Below, one piece after another: positions 1 through 7,930 of a DNA stretch of 43,665 bases. How positions within the stretch are numbered: the first letter of the stretch is position 1; every line of letters starts with the position of its first letter. The notes under the pieces were generated by a model. The model did not search any database and was not told the origin of the DNA. It saw only the letters and a program-made list of their open reading frames with translations. The DNA is from Listeria grandensis FSL F6-0971 (GTDB lineage: Bacteria > Bacillota > Bacilli > Lactobacillales > Listeriaceae), in assembly GCF_000525835.1 (NCBI RefSeq), contig NZ_AODD01000035.1, positions 1 to 43,665 of the forward strand, read 5' to 3'. The translations under genes and the position numbers were made by a program.

Positions 1-214
1 TAAATTTTTGCTCTTGCGACAAAGTAAAGTAACCACTTAGTAAAATAAACAATGGAACTGCTGTGCGTGATATCGAATCATAGAAGTTCGCGATCGCAAA
101 ATTCGTGTTCATTTGGGTGGCATTCCCTAAAAGATGCGTAGCAGATACATGAATAACAATAACCATCAAAATCGATAAACATCTGAGCAAATCTAGATTA
201 TCTTTTCTCTCCAT
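1..214 (-). CDS. Membrane acyltransferase, family 3 (N-terminal part)
   Basis: Only the first 71 codons lie in the window; the gene runs off the left edge. I translated it directly. It opens with MERKDNLDLLRCLSILMV, followed by VIHVSA and later SRTAVPLFILLSGYF. The Arg-Cys-Leu-Ser start of the first helix, the His in that helix and the Ser-Arg-x-Ala-Val-Pro-Leu-Phe stretch of the second helix are typical of integral-membrane acyltransferase 3 proteins (OatA/WecH type), which acylate cell-surface sugars. The ATG at 214 follows an AGGGAG ribosome binding site. The substrate cannot be told from this fragment. It is transcribed in the same direction as nagB but lies beyond the nagB terminator, so it is probably a separate unit. 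Confidence 0.8.
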   Translation of the reverse strand, partial: MERKDNLDLLRCLSILMVIVIHVSATHLLGNATQMNTNFAIANFYDSISRTAVPLFILLSGYFTLSQEQKF

Positions 215-318
215 TCGGTCTTTTCTCCCTTTAGAAATGCTTTATTTGGCAACACTTAAGTATGTAAGTTTTCCTTCTAAGGATACTACATAACGGAATA
301 ATACTCAATAGAATAAAA

Positions 319-351
319 AGTCTTGCTCCGAAACTTTTTCTGGGCAAGACT
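319..351 (-). terminator. Intrinsic terminator of the nagB operon
   Basis: AGTCTTGC (319-326) pairs with GCAAGACT (344-351), with two further pairs inside. On the minus strand the stem is followed by a T-rich run (TTTTTATT), just after the nagB stop codon. Confidence 0.85.
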
Positions 352-360
352 CTTTATTGC

Positions 361-1086
361 TTATAAAAGTGCGTTTTGGTCTACAAAAATAAATGCACTG
401 TTATGATTTCTGAGTACAGTCACCGGCCAGTCGTTCGTTACTTTTTCTTCGAGAAGATGAGCGATAGCCGCTGTTTTTTTCTCACCGTTTGCTACTAGTA
501 CGGCGGTTTTGGCTTCTAAAATATGCTTCACTCCTAGCGTGATCCCCTTGGTGCGGTCAACTTCTTGTGTGAAGTACTTTTGACCGACGCTTTGGGTGGT
601 GCTGTCGAGATCAATAATATGGGCATAATTTTCAAAGCTGACACCTGGTTCATTAAAGCCAAGATGGCCGTTCACGCCAACGCCTAGTAAAATAAGCGCT
701 AGTCCGCCATGACCTTCTATAAATTTATCGGCTGCTTGGCATTCTCCTTCTAGGTCAGCAGATTTGGCGTTGAAGTAATGGTAATGGGATGCGTCAATCT
801 GAGCAGGACCGAAGAGCTCTTTTTCTAAATAATAGAGACAACTCCCTTCATCGGCTCCGTCCAACCCTACCCATTCGTCAAGCTCTACAAAATAGGCTTT
901 TTGAAGGTTAATTTCACCGGATTTATGTGCGGCAACGAGTCGGCGCAATGTACCCACAGGCGTGTCTCCACCAGCGAAACAATATAGTCCTGTTGGTGCC
1001 TGTTTGAATTTTTCAATCACGAGTGCTGTTGCGGCGTCACTCATCGCCTCATAGTCTGCTGATACTGTCAAATTAAGTCCGTTCAT
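361..1086 (-). CDS. nagB: Glucosamine-6-phosphate deaminase
   Basis: A 241-residue protein of the NagB isomerase/deaminase family, which converts glucosamine-6-phosphate to fructose-6-phosphate and ammonia in the cytoplasm. The diagnostic motif GVGVNGHLGFNEPG lies at residues 135-148 with the active-site His at 141; FAGGDTP near residue 37 is the phosphate-binding loop and ELDEW (68-72) holds the catalytic acidic pair. The length fits the short Gram-positive form without the allosteric C-terminal extension. It is the last gene of a minus-strand operon after an EIIC permease and a GH4 glycosidase, 21 bases after the latter, and a terminator follows at once. This context suggests that the imported disaccharide contains glucosamine or N-acetylglucosamine, although no NagA deacetylase is present in the window. 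Confidence 0.93.
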   Translation of the reverse strand: MNGLNLTVSADYEAMSDAATALVIEKFKQAPTGLYCFAGGDTPVGTLRRLVAAHKSGEINLQKAYFVELDEWVGLDGADEGSCLYYLEKELFGPAQIDASHYHYFNAKSADLEGECQAADKFIEGHGGLALILLGVGVNGHLGFNEPGVSFENYAHIIDLDSTTQSVGQKYFTQEVDRTKGITLGVKHILEAKTAVLVANGEKKTAAIAHLLEEKVTNDWPVTVLRNHNSAFIFVDQNALL

Positions 1087-1107
1087 TCTGTCTCCATCTT
1101 CCTCTCA

Positions 1108-2424
1108 TCATATATTAAATTGCGGTAAGTATTGTTGGTGCGCCTCGAGTAATTCATCTAAAAGCTGATGCGCTATTTTATCGCTTGGCACAAGTGGATT
1201 AACCGTCATTGCAAGCAGTGCCGTATTGTAATCTCCTGTCACCGCAGCTTCTGCCGCCAAGCGTTCAAAGGTTTTAATCGACTGCACGAGACCGTTTACT
1301 GCGATTGGTAGCGCCCCTGTCGTCAATGGAATTGGGCCATGGCTCGTAATCACACAGTTCACTTCCACCGCTGAATCTGGATCAATGCCAACAACGGCGC
1401 CATTATTTCGCGTGTTCACCGTTTGGATGTCTCGTTTATCATTATAAATGGAATGAATCAAATTGCAAGCGGCTTCACTGTAATAAGCGCCACCACGTTG
1501 TTCGAGTTGTTGCGGCTTTGCGGCCAGATCTAGATCTTTATACAATTCAAAAAGTTCGGTCTCGACACGTTTCACGACTTCTGCTCTTGTTCCCTCTTTC
1601 GCAACAGACGCCTGTTGTTCGGCAAGCATCGTTGCAGTCTGGTAATAGTAACGTAAATAACCAATCGGAACCATGCCAAGTGTGCTCAAGAAAAGCGGGT
1701 CCCAGCCGATGTCCGCGATATTTTTCAAGGAAATGCCATCTTCCTTTTTTGTCATTCTTGCCATGACGGTTGGCGTGACATTCTTGCCGCCAAGATAGAC
1801 ATTTTTGGCAAAGACCATATGGTTGAGTCCAGCAAATTCGACGTAGATACGAGACATATCCACATCCAGTTCTTTGGCAATACCTTTTTGGATACCGATC
1901 GGGCCGTTGCAAAGTCCGACTACTTTTGTGATGTTACTGTAGCGCAAAACAGCTTCGGTGATCATACCAGCGGGATTGGTAAAATTAACAAGCCAAACAT
2001 CAGGGCAAAGTCGCTCGATATCGCGGCAAATGTCGAGAATGACGGGAATTGTTCGTAAACCTTTGAAAAGTCCGCCGGGACCATTTGTTTCTTGACCGAT
2101 AACATTATATTTTAGCGGGATACTTTCGTCTAGTATCCGGGCTTCTAGGCGCCCTACTCGGAACTGTGTTGTTACAAAATCAGCATCTTTGAGCGCTTCC
2201 TCCCGATCCATACTTAAATGAATCTCCATTGGGATACCTGCTTTTTCGACCATGCGTTTAGCTAATGCGCCGACAATTTCTAGTTTTTCCCGGCCTTCTT
2301 CCACATCAACAAGCCATAATTCACGGATCGGTAACTCCTCATAACGATTGATAAATCCTTCGATAAGTTCGGGTGTATAGCTTGATCCACCGCCAATTGT
2401 AGCGATTTTTAATGTTCTCTTCAT
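1108..2424 (-). CDS. 6-phospho-beta-glucosidase, glycoside hydrolase family 4
   Basis: A 438-residue GH4 enzyme. These enzymes use NAD+ and Mn2+ to split phosphorylated disaccharides by an oxidation-elimination route. Visible motifs are the Rossmann loop GGGSSYTPEL (11-20), QETNGPGG (110-117), NFTNPAG (146-152), GLCNGP with Cys171, GLNH with His201 (the Cys/His pair that binds Mn2+ in the family), and RGGAYYSEAACN towards the C-terminus. It resembles LicH/CelF-type 6-phospho-beta-glucosidases rather than alpha-specific members, but specificity is inferred. Its ATG overlaps the stop of the upstream EIIC gene by four bases (translational coupling), so it should hydrolyse what that permease brings in. 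Cytoplasmic. Confidence 0.93.
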   Translation of the reverse strand: MKRTLKIATIGGGSSYTPELIEGFINRYEELPIRELWLVDVEEGREKLEIVGALAKRMVEKAGIPMEIHLSMDREEALKDADFVTTQFRVGRLEARILDESIPLKYNVIGQETNGPGGLFKGLRTIPVILDICRDIERLCPDVWLVNFTNPAGMITEAVLRYSNITKVVGLCNGPIGIQKGIAKELDVDMSRIYVEFAGLNHMVFAKNVYLGGKNVTPTVMARMTKKEDGISLKNIADIGWDPLFLSTLGMVPIGYLRYYYQTATMLAEQQASVAKEGTRAEVVKRVETELFELYKDLDLAAKPQQLEQRGGAYYSEAACNLIHSIYNDKRDIQTVNTRNNGAVVGIDPDSAVEVNCVITSHGPIPLTTGALPIAVNGLVQSIKTFERLAAEAAVTGDYNTALLAMTVNPLVPSDKIAHQLLDELLEAHQQYLPQFNI

Positions 2425-3764
2425 TTTTCAGGACTCCCAACTTCTTCATGTATTAATACTTGCTCTTCTTTATATTTTTGGGCATCCCAGACTTTGAAGA
2501 ATGGCCAGTAGATTAGCATTGCGATCAAGATGTTAATGATTTGCATGATAGATCCTGAAATTTTGCCACCGGTTGCTAAAAAGCCACTGATGATTGGCGG
2601 TGTTGTCCATGGCAAGGCGATCCCCGCCGGTTTCGCGACTAAACCTGAGTCCATCCCAAAATAAGTCACAATTACGAGAATGACTGGCGTTAAAACAAAT
2701 GGAATGATGAAATATGGATTTAACACGATCGGTACACCGAAAACCATGGGTTCACTGATGTTGAATACACTAGCTGGTCCGGAAATTTTAGCGAGTTGTT
2801 TCATTTGCTTACTTTTAGCTCGCCAGAATAGTAGGATGACGAGGCCGAGCAAAGCTCCTGTCCCACCTGGCACGATCCATAATTCGTAAAATTGTTGCGT
2901 AATGATGTTCGGTAATTCTTTTCCTGCTTGGAATGCTGCGCGGTTAGCGTCCATATTGGCGAGCCAAACCGGATTTGTGAATGCGCCGATAATAGCGTCA
3001 CCGTGTAAGCCGATGCTCCAAAGTAGCGCGATAATGATGACTGTTACGATCATGCCAGGAAGTGTGCTACCGATATAATGCATTGGAATCCCGATAACCG
3101 TCGAAATAATTTCGTTGATACTCGAAAACGGTGTTAATTCAATGAGTAGACGCAAAATCCAGATTGTCGTAATGGTTATAAATCCCGGGATCAGGGCCAT
3201 AAACGACTTGCCGACCGCTTCTGGAACTCCAGCAGGCATTTTTATCACCCAGTTTTTCTCAAAAATAATGCGGAAAATTTCTGTGGCAAGTAAGGCAATA
3301 ACGATAGCCACGAACAGGCCTTGGCTTCCTGTAAGAATCGTTGGGATAACTCCACCAACATCGTACGCCGTTTTACTTCCTTCAGGTGTAAATGATGTGA
3401 TTTGCGGGATGGTTAGGATGAAACTAACTAAAGCTACCGCGCCACTCATCAATGGATCGGCAGTTTTGTATTTCTCAGCGAGCCTATAGGCGACACCGAA
3501 ACAAGCCAAAATTGCCATAATATTATAGGACGCCTCTACTGGATAGCCTAGTTTCACTTGCCACTGTGCGCCGAAAATATTAGCCATGAAATCCTCATAA
3601 CCCGGAATCGGTAAATATTGAATAATCATAAAGACAGAACCAATAATTAAAAATGGCATTGCTAGCATGATGCCGTCGCGAACTGAGGCTAAATGTCTTT
3701 GAGCTGATAATTTAGCTGCGACTGGCGCCAACCGATTTTCAAGAAATGCATAGAACTTATTCAT
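2421..3764 (-). CDS. PTS EIIC permease, lactose/cellobiose/chitobiose family
   Basis: A 447-residue polytopic membrane protein with about ten hydrophobic segments. The N-terminus (MNKFYAFLENRLAPVAAKLS followed by a helix beginning near residue 33) and SEPMVFGVPIVLNPYFIIPF are hallmarks of the CelB/LicC/ChbC EIIC family. It transports a beta-linked disaccharide while phosphorylating it and is the first gene of the operon with the GH4 enzyme and NagB. The start follows AGGAG. No EIIA or EIIB gene lies in the operon or elsewhere in the window, so those phosphocarrier subunits must come from another locus. Pairing with NagB rather than EIIA/EIIB hints at a chitobiose-like or glucosamine-containing substrate (inference). 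Confidence 0.93.
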   Translation of the reverse strand: MNKFYAFLENRLAPVAAKLSAQRHLASVRDGIMLAMPFLIIGSVFMIIQYLPIPGYEDFMANIFGAQWQVKLGYPVEASYNIMAILACFGVAYRLAEKYKTADPLMSGAVALVSFILTIPQITSFTPEGSKTAYDVGGVIPTILTGSQGLFVAIVIALLATEIFRIIFEKNWVIKMPAGVPEAVGKSFMALIPGFITITTIWILRLLIELTPFSSINEIISTVIGIPMHYIGSTLPGMIVTVIIIALLWSIGLHGDAIIGAFTNPVWLANMDANRAAFQAGKELPNIITQQFYELWIVPGGTGALLGLVILLFWRAKSKQMKQLAKISGPASVFNISEPMVFGVPIVLNPYFIIPFVLTPVILVIVTYFGMDSGLVAKPAGIALPWTTPPIISGFLATGGKISGSIMQIINILIAMLIYWPFFKVWDAQKYKEEQVLIHEEVGSPEK

Positions 3765-3797
3765 TATCTTTTCTCCTCACCTTTTTAAAATCATAAA

Positions 3798-3824
3798 AGA
3801 TAGCGCTTTCTTATTTTCATTATA
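3798..3824 (-). promoter_or_regulatory. Promoter -10 and cre site of the EIIC-GH4-nagB operon
   Basis: On the minus strand a perfect TATAAT occupies 3824-3819. Starting about seven bases further on is AAGAAAGCGCTATCT (3812-3798), matching 13 of 15 positions of the CcpA cre consensus WTGNAARCGNWWWCA. The cre would overlap the transcription start, a typical repressing position. No convincing -35 is seen, so an activator may be needed. Confidence 0.6.
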
Positions 3825-3864
3825 GTATGCTAGATAGCTAATTGATATAGCACCCGTCTATTTA

Positions 3865-3880
3865 GAAAAGCGTTTGCAAA
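3865..3880. promoter_or_regulatory. Second cre-like palindrome in the divergent region
   Basis: The minus strand reads TTTGCAAACGCTTTTC, with the cre core AAACGCTTT. It lies between the EIIC and RpiR genes, upstream of both, and is weaker than the site at 3798-3812 because the terminal CA is missing. Confidence 0.4.
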
Positions 3881-3976
3881 GATGAAATTTGTGTCAGGGA
3901 AGTAACAAGTTGTAACCCTAGATGTTATATGCTAGACTTTTGAATAAGGGTATGAAAAATAGGAGGTCGAAGCGTT

Positions 3977-4729
3977 GTGCTGTTTTTAGATAAAACGCCT
4001 GAATTAAGCGATGTGGATATGATGATTTACAAGTTCATCACCGCCCATTTGGACAAAGTTTGTTTGATGCGAATTCGCGATTTAGCGGATGCAACACACG
4101 TTAGTACCGCGACGATTTTGCGATTTTGCCGAAAATTTGACTGCAGTGGTTTCTCGGAGTTTCGGGTACGTTTACGGATGTATACAGAACGCGCAGGAGC
4201 GACACAAGTGGACTTAGCGGATGAAACAACGTATATTGATTTTTTAAAAAGAACCTCGCAATCCGAGTTTAAAGGCCGCATTAGGCAGGCAACAAAATTA
4301 TTAAAAGACGCAGAATTAGTCTTGTTCGTCGGCGTTGGCTCCTCGGGCATTGTCGCAGAATATGGCGCGCTTTACTTTTCTTCGTTATTCACGCTGGCAC
4401 TTCACATCGAAGACCCACTGAATCACCCATTCAATCACCTCTCTAAAGGGCTTTCCGGAAAGCTATGCATCATCGCTATCTCCGTGTCTGGCGAAACGAG
4501 CGAAGTGATTAAATATATCCAACATATCAACGCCCACCAATGCAAAATTCTCTCCATCACAAATAGCGAAAAGTCCACGGTGGCAAGACTTTCCGACGTT
4601 AATATTCCATATTATATCCATCGTGAAACCTATCAAGGCGCGGACATCACCTCGCAGCTTCCAGCACTTTACACCGTCGAGTGCATCGCTCGCGAAATTA
4701 GACGTAAACTTGATAATGAAGCAAAATAA
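3977..4729 (+). CDS. RpiR-family transcriptional regulator (HTH + SIS)
   Basis: A 250-residue protein with an N-terminal RpiR helix-turn-helix (about residues 1-75, including DATHVSTATILRFCRKF) and a C-terminal SIS sugar-phosphate-binding domain (about 115-235, with LFVGVGSSGIVAEYGALYF and a later ISVSGET loop). RpiR regulators sense phosphosugars. The gene is divergent from the EIIC operon across 212 bases, so it is the likely local regulator of that operon, responding to a phosphorylated disaccharide or glucosamine-6-phosphate (inference). It starts at GTG 3977, ten bases after AGGAGG at 3961-3966. Confidence 0.9.
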   Translation: MLFLDKTPELSDVDMMIYKFITAHLDKVCLMRIRDLADATHVSTATILRFCRKFDCSGFSEFRVRLRMYTERAGATQVDLADETTYIDFLKRTSQSEFKGRIRQATKLLKDAELVLFVGVGSSGIVAEYGALYFSSLFTLALHIEDPLNHPFNHLSKGLSGKLCIIAISVSGETSEVIKYIQHINAHQCKILSITNSEKSTVARLSDVNIPYYIHRETYQGADITSQLPALYTVECIAREIRRKLDNEAK

Positions 4730-4753
4730 CACCCCAAAGAAAGGATTTTCCTC

Positions 4754-5620
4754 ATGAAAAAAATACTAGTAAGCCTTCTTATGCTATCGCTCATTCTTGC
4801 TGGCTGTGGCCCTTCGAAAGCGAGCGAAAAAGAGCTGCAAAATCTACCAAACCTTTCCTCCCAAACAGCACTCGTTCTCGTTCACGGGACTGGGGGCGGG
4901 ACTGGCACTTTTGATGGTTTTAGCAGCACTTTCATTGATAAATATAAAGTTTCCAATCAACGTATTTCTCTTGAAATCAGCACCGATGGGAAATTAAACT
5001 ACCACGGAACCCTCACCAAAAAGGCCCAACATCCAATCATCCAAATCGGCTTTGAGGATAGTATAGATGCAACAATCACACAACAAGCTGACTGGTTACG
5101 GATCGCACTAAAAGACGTCGCGAACCGCTATGGCTTCACTAAATTCGATGGTGTTGGACATTCCAACGGCGGTCTTGTTTTATCAACCTACGCACAAAAA
5201 TATGCCCAAACCACACCTGAATTAAAGCGCTTAGTAGCTATTGGCTCACCATTTAACGATCTCGAAAGCGATGATAACGCTGGCGACCTAACATTTGACG
5301 ACGTTCCAAAGACAACGCCGCTACTCCGCACTTATGAGGACAATAGCGCAAAAATAAGCCCTGATTTACTCGTATTATCTATTGCAGGTGACGTAGACGA
5401 CGACAGCTTTTCCGATGATATCGTCCCCGTTCTCAGCGCTTTAGGATCCCGTCTCATTTTTAAAGGTCATTCGAAAGTGTACCTAGAAAGCTACTACAAA
5501 GGGGAAGAGTACGACCACCGCACAATGTTCGCTAATCCCGATATTCAAAAAAAAGTCGCTTGGTTCCTATACGATTACCCCGGCAACAAAAAGGAAATCC
5601 AACTCGCCAAGAATGAATAA
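4754..5620 (+). CDS. DUF915-type alpha/beta-hydrolase lipoprotein
   Basis: A 288-residue lipoprotein. The signal sequence ends in the lipobox LAGC with Cys18, so it should be anchored to the outer face of the membrane. The mature part is an alpha/beta hydrolase of the DUF915 group: HGTGGG at 44-49 forms the oxyanion loop, GHSNGG at 135-140 carries the nucleophile Ser137, an Asp-rich segment around 213-222 probably supplies the acid, and His255 in EYDHRTMF completes the triad. The substrate is unknown; the family is lipase/esterase-like. It begins 24 bases after the RpiR stop with its own AAAGGA site and could be co-transcribed, though a functional link to the sugar operon is not obvious. Confidence 0.85.
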   Translation: MKKILVSLLMLSLILAGCGPSKASEKELQNLPNLSSQTALVLVHGTGGGTGTFDGFSSTFIDKYKVSNQRISLEISTDGKLNYHGTLTKKAQHPIIQIGFEDSIDATITQQADWLRIALKDVANRYGFTKFDGVGHSNGGLVLSTYAQKYAQTTPELKRLVAIGSPFNDLESDDNAGDLTFDDVPKTTPLLRTYEDNSAKISPDLLVLSIAGDVDDDSFSDDIVPVLSALGSRLIFKGHSKVYLESYYKGEEYDHRTMFANPDIQKKVAWFLYDYPGNKKEIQLAKNE

Positions 5621-5680
5621 ATCATCGTCCCCCCAGTAAAGATTACATGTATATTGGGGCTGATTTACTTGGCTTATCTT

Positions 5681-6871
5681 CTATCTCAAGAATTGTTCGA
5701 GAACCATGCCTCCTGCCCCCTGAGCCACGATTTCGTAAGACTCTTTTGCAGGATAAATGGTTGTTTTTATTTTTGGGAAGGCTTTTAATCGTTCTTCGGT
5801 GATTCTTTTGACATCCTCGAAAAAAGTACCTTTTGGAACGAGGGTTCCGCCGCAGACCACCGTATCGGGTTGCGTCATCAAAATTAGATTAGAAAGCGCG
5901 ATACCGTAGTAATAGGCCGCGTTTTTCAAAGTATCATGGCACATTGGGTCGCCCTTCTCTAGTGCCTGAAAAATCGTGAAATAATCGATATCATCGGGAT
6001 TGGTCACAAGCTCTGATAGGATCGATGGTTTGCCTTGCTTTAATTCGTGACCAATCTTCGCTTTAATCGCAGATAAAGAACTGTAAGTATGCAGGCAACC
6101 ATAAGAACCGCAATAGCAGCGCGAACCATTCGTATCAATAATCGTGTGTCCAAATGCGTTCGTCATCCGGCTCTGTCCTGACGCTACAATACCACCCACA
6201 ATTTCAGCGCTACGGATCTCCACATCCACCGTCGTTAGCAAAAAACGCTCGCTCGTCTGCCAATAATGCAAGCGATATTCTGCGAGAGCCGCAAAATTCA
6301 CCCCGCTACCAACCGTGATATACGTCGGGATTTTACTCGCTAAATAGTGCTCAATATCATGCGGCGTTACATCACTGTTCTCACTTATTTGATCAAGTGC
6401 ATCGTCAATTGAGATTCCGATACCAAGAATATCGGCGATTGCTTTTCCTTGTTCAGCAAGTAAATCAAGCAACTGTGCCGTGAACATATCGAGTGTTTCA
6501 TACATGGAAACTTGCTTCCTCATCTGAATTTTCTTATGTCCCAACTCTTTTAAATTAAGGTCAGTGAGGACAATCGTGGAATAAATATTAGTGACCTCGA
6601 TGCCGATTAAATAAGCTTTCTCTGGATTAATACGATATAAAATCGGTTTTCGCCCGCCTGTTGAAACACCTAATTCGTTACTTGTAATCAGATCATTTTT
6701 ACTCAGTTCATCGAGCAGTCTGGCGCATGTGGCAGGCTTCATTCCAGTCGCTGCTAACAACTCTTCCACCGTAATCGATGCATGCTTACGGATTAGGTTA
6801 TATAAAATTTTTAACTTCTTTATTTTAGAACTCTGCGTTGTTCGAAACGTCTCCAACATATTGCTAACCAC
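5681..6871 (-). CDS. ROK-family transcriptional regulator (XylR/NagC-like)
   Basis: A 396-residue protein with an N-terminal winged helix-turn-helix (about 18-75) and a ROK domain. The zinc-binding signature is present as CYCGSYGCLHTYSS, with His where sugar-kinase members have Glu. The ATP loop DxGGT is replaced by IEVTN and the catalytic Asp region is altered (GIGISIDDALDQ), so kinase activity is unlikely and this is a repressor. The GTG start at 6871 is preceded by GAGGGGGG at about seven bases; the ATG four codons in is the alternative. It is divergent from the purine nucleoside phosphorylase gene across 181 bases, but whether it controls that gene or a distant sugar operon is not shown. 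The effector is unknown. Confidence 0.85.
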   Translation of the reverse strand: MVSNMLETFRTTQSSKIKKLKILYNLIRKHASITVEELLAATGMKPATCARLLDELSKNDLITSNELGVSTGGRKPILYRINPEKAYLIGIEVTNIYSTIVLTDLNLKELGHKKIQMRKQVSMYETLDMFTAQLLDLLAEQGKAIADILGIGISIDDALDQISENSDVTPHDIEHYLASKIPTYITVGSGVNFAALAEYRLHYWQTSERFLLTTVDVEIRSAEIVGGIVASGQSRMTNAFGHTIIDTNGSRCYCGSYGCLHTYSSLSAIKAKIGHELKQGKPSILSELVTNPDDIDYFTIFQALEKGDPMCHDTLKNAAYYYGIALSNLILMTQPDTVVCGGTLVPKGTFFEDVKRITEERLKAFPKIKTTIYPAKESYEIVAQGAGGMVLEQFLR

Positions 6872-6962
6872 CGTAACGCCCCCCTCTTGTATAGTAAAAA
6901 TGTATCAAATACCAAACTAAAAAGCAATTTCGAGCACTTTTTATCAAAATGAAAAAAAGTTA

Positions 6963-7011
6963 TTTACATTCCGATTCATTCATGTTAAGATTACGTTGAA
7001 AGCGCTTTACA
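6963..7011 (+). promoter_or_regulatory. Sigma-A promoter with overlapping cre for the punA-nupG unit
   Basis: TTTACA (6963-6968), a 17-base spacer and TAAGAT (6986-6991) form a good vegetative promoter. TTGAAAGCGCTTTACA (6996-7011) is a strong cre-like palindrome starting five bases after the -10, so CcpA would cover the start site. This predicts catabolite repression of nucleoside use. Confidence 0.75.
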
Positions 7012-7052
7012 GTTTTTTGTAAAAGGCTAATGATGTCGAGGAGGAAATAACG

Positions 7053-7871
7053 ATGCATAAAACAGAACAAATTAATGAGGCTCTCAGCTATATTGAGCAA
7101 TTAACAGCGGTGAAACCAACGATTGGTATTATTTTAGGATCGGGGCTTGGGCCTTTTGCGGATACGATTGACGATGCGATTCATATTCCGTATAATGATA
7201 TTCCGCATTTTGCAAAATCTTCGGCTGTTGGGCATGCGAATGAGCTTGTTATTGGTCGTATAGGCGATAAAAACATTGTTGCGATGAAGGGGCGTTTCCA
7301 CTACTATGAAGGGTTTCCGCTAGATGAAGTCACCTTCCCAGTCCGTGTTATGAAAGCGCTTGGTGTGGAAAAATTGATTATTACGAACGCTTGTGGCGCT
7401 GTCAATACAGACTTTAATCCTGGTGATTTGATGTTGATTACAGACCATATTAATTTGACGGCAAATAATCCATTAATGGGACCGAACAATCCGGAGCTTG
7501 GTGTGCGATTCTTGGATGTTTCAGAAGTCTATAGTAAGCGCTTGCGTGGTATCGTTAAAAACGTAGCAACAGACCAAAACGTGACGCTACGCGAAGGTGT
7601 TTACGCTTGGTGGACTGGCCCAACATACGAAACACCAGCGGAGATTCGCATGATTCGCGGTTTCGGAGCGGACGCGGTTGGTATGTCGACAGTTCCCGAA
7701 GCACTGATTGCGCGCCATGCGGGAATTGAAACGGTCGGTATCTCGTGCCTGACTAATATGGCATGTGGTATTTTGGACCAGCCACTTAGCCATGATGAGG
7801 TTATTGAGACAGCAGAACGTGTGAAAGCTACTTTCTTGAAACTTGTGGCGGAAATCATTTCTAGATTCTAA
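7053..7871 (+). CDS. punA: Purine nucleoside phosphorylase, trimeric type
   Basis: A 272-residue PNP of the mammalian-like trimeric class (PunA/PupG), cleaving inosine and guanosine with phosphate to base and ribose-1-phosphate. Visible motifs: LGSGLGPFAD (28-37) for phosphate, VGHANEL (59-65), the class signature MKGRFHYYEGF (78-88), ITNACGAVN (110-118), GPTYETPAEI and SCLTNMACG near the C-terminus for base recognition. The length is normal. The ATG follows GAGGAGG. It heads a two-gene unit with a nucleoside symporter and has a promoter-cre pair upstream. Confidence 0.95.
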   Translation: MHKTEQINEALSYIEQLTAVKPTIGIILGSGLGPFADTIDDAIHIPYNDIPHFAKSSAVGHANELVIGRIGDKNIVAMKGRFHYYEGFPLDEVTFPVRVMKALGVEKLIITNACGAVNTDFNPGDLMLITDHINLTANNPLMGPNNPELGVRFLDVSEVYSKRLRGIVKNVATDQNVTLREGVYAWWTGPTYETPAEIRMIRGFGADAVGMSTVPEALIARHAGIETVGISCLTNMACGILDQPLSHDEVIETAERVKATFLKLVAEIISRF

Positions 7872-7930
7872 TCGTAGATACTTTTTATCATATTGGAAAT
7901 AAGTCTAGCTAATTTGGAAGGGAGAACATC

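Noticed and set aside
1518-2058. Plus-strand frames opposite the GH4 gene
   Set aside because: Antisense shadows of a well-supported enzyme gene.
5621-5680. Terminator between the DUF915 lipoprotein and the ROK gene
   Set aside because: CCCC/GGGG and AGTAAA/TTTACT pairings compete and no T run follows either; not convincing.
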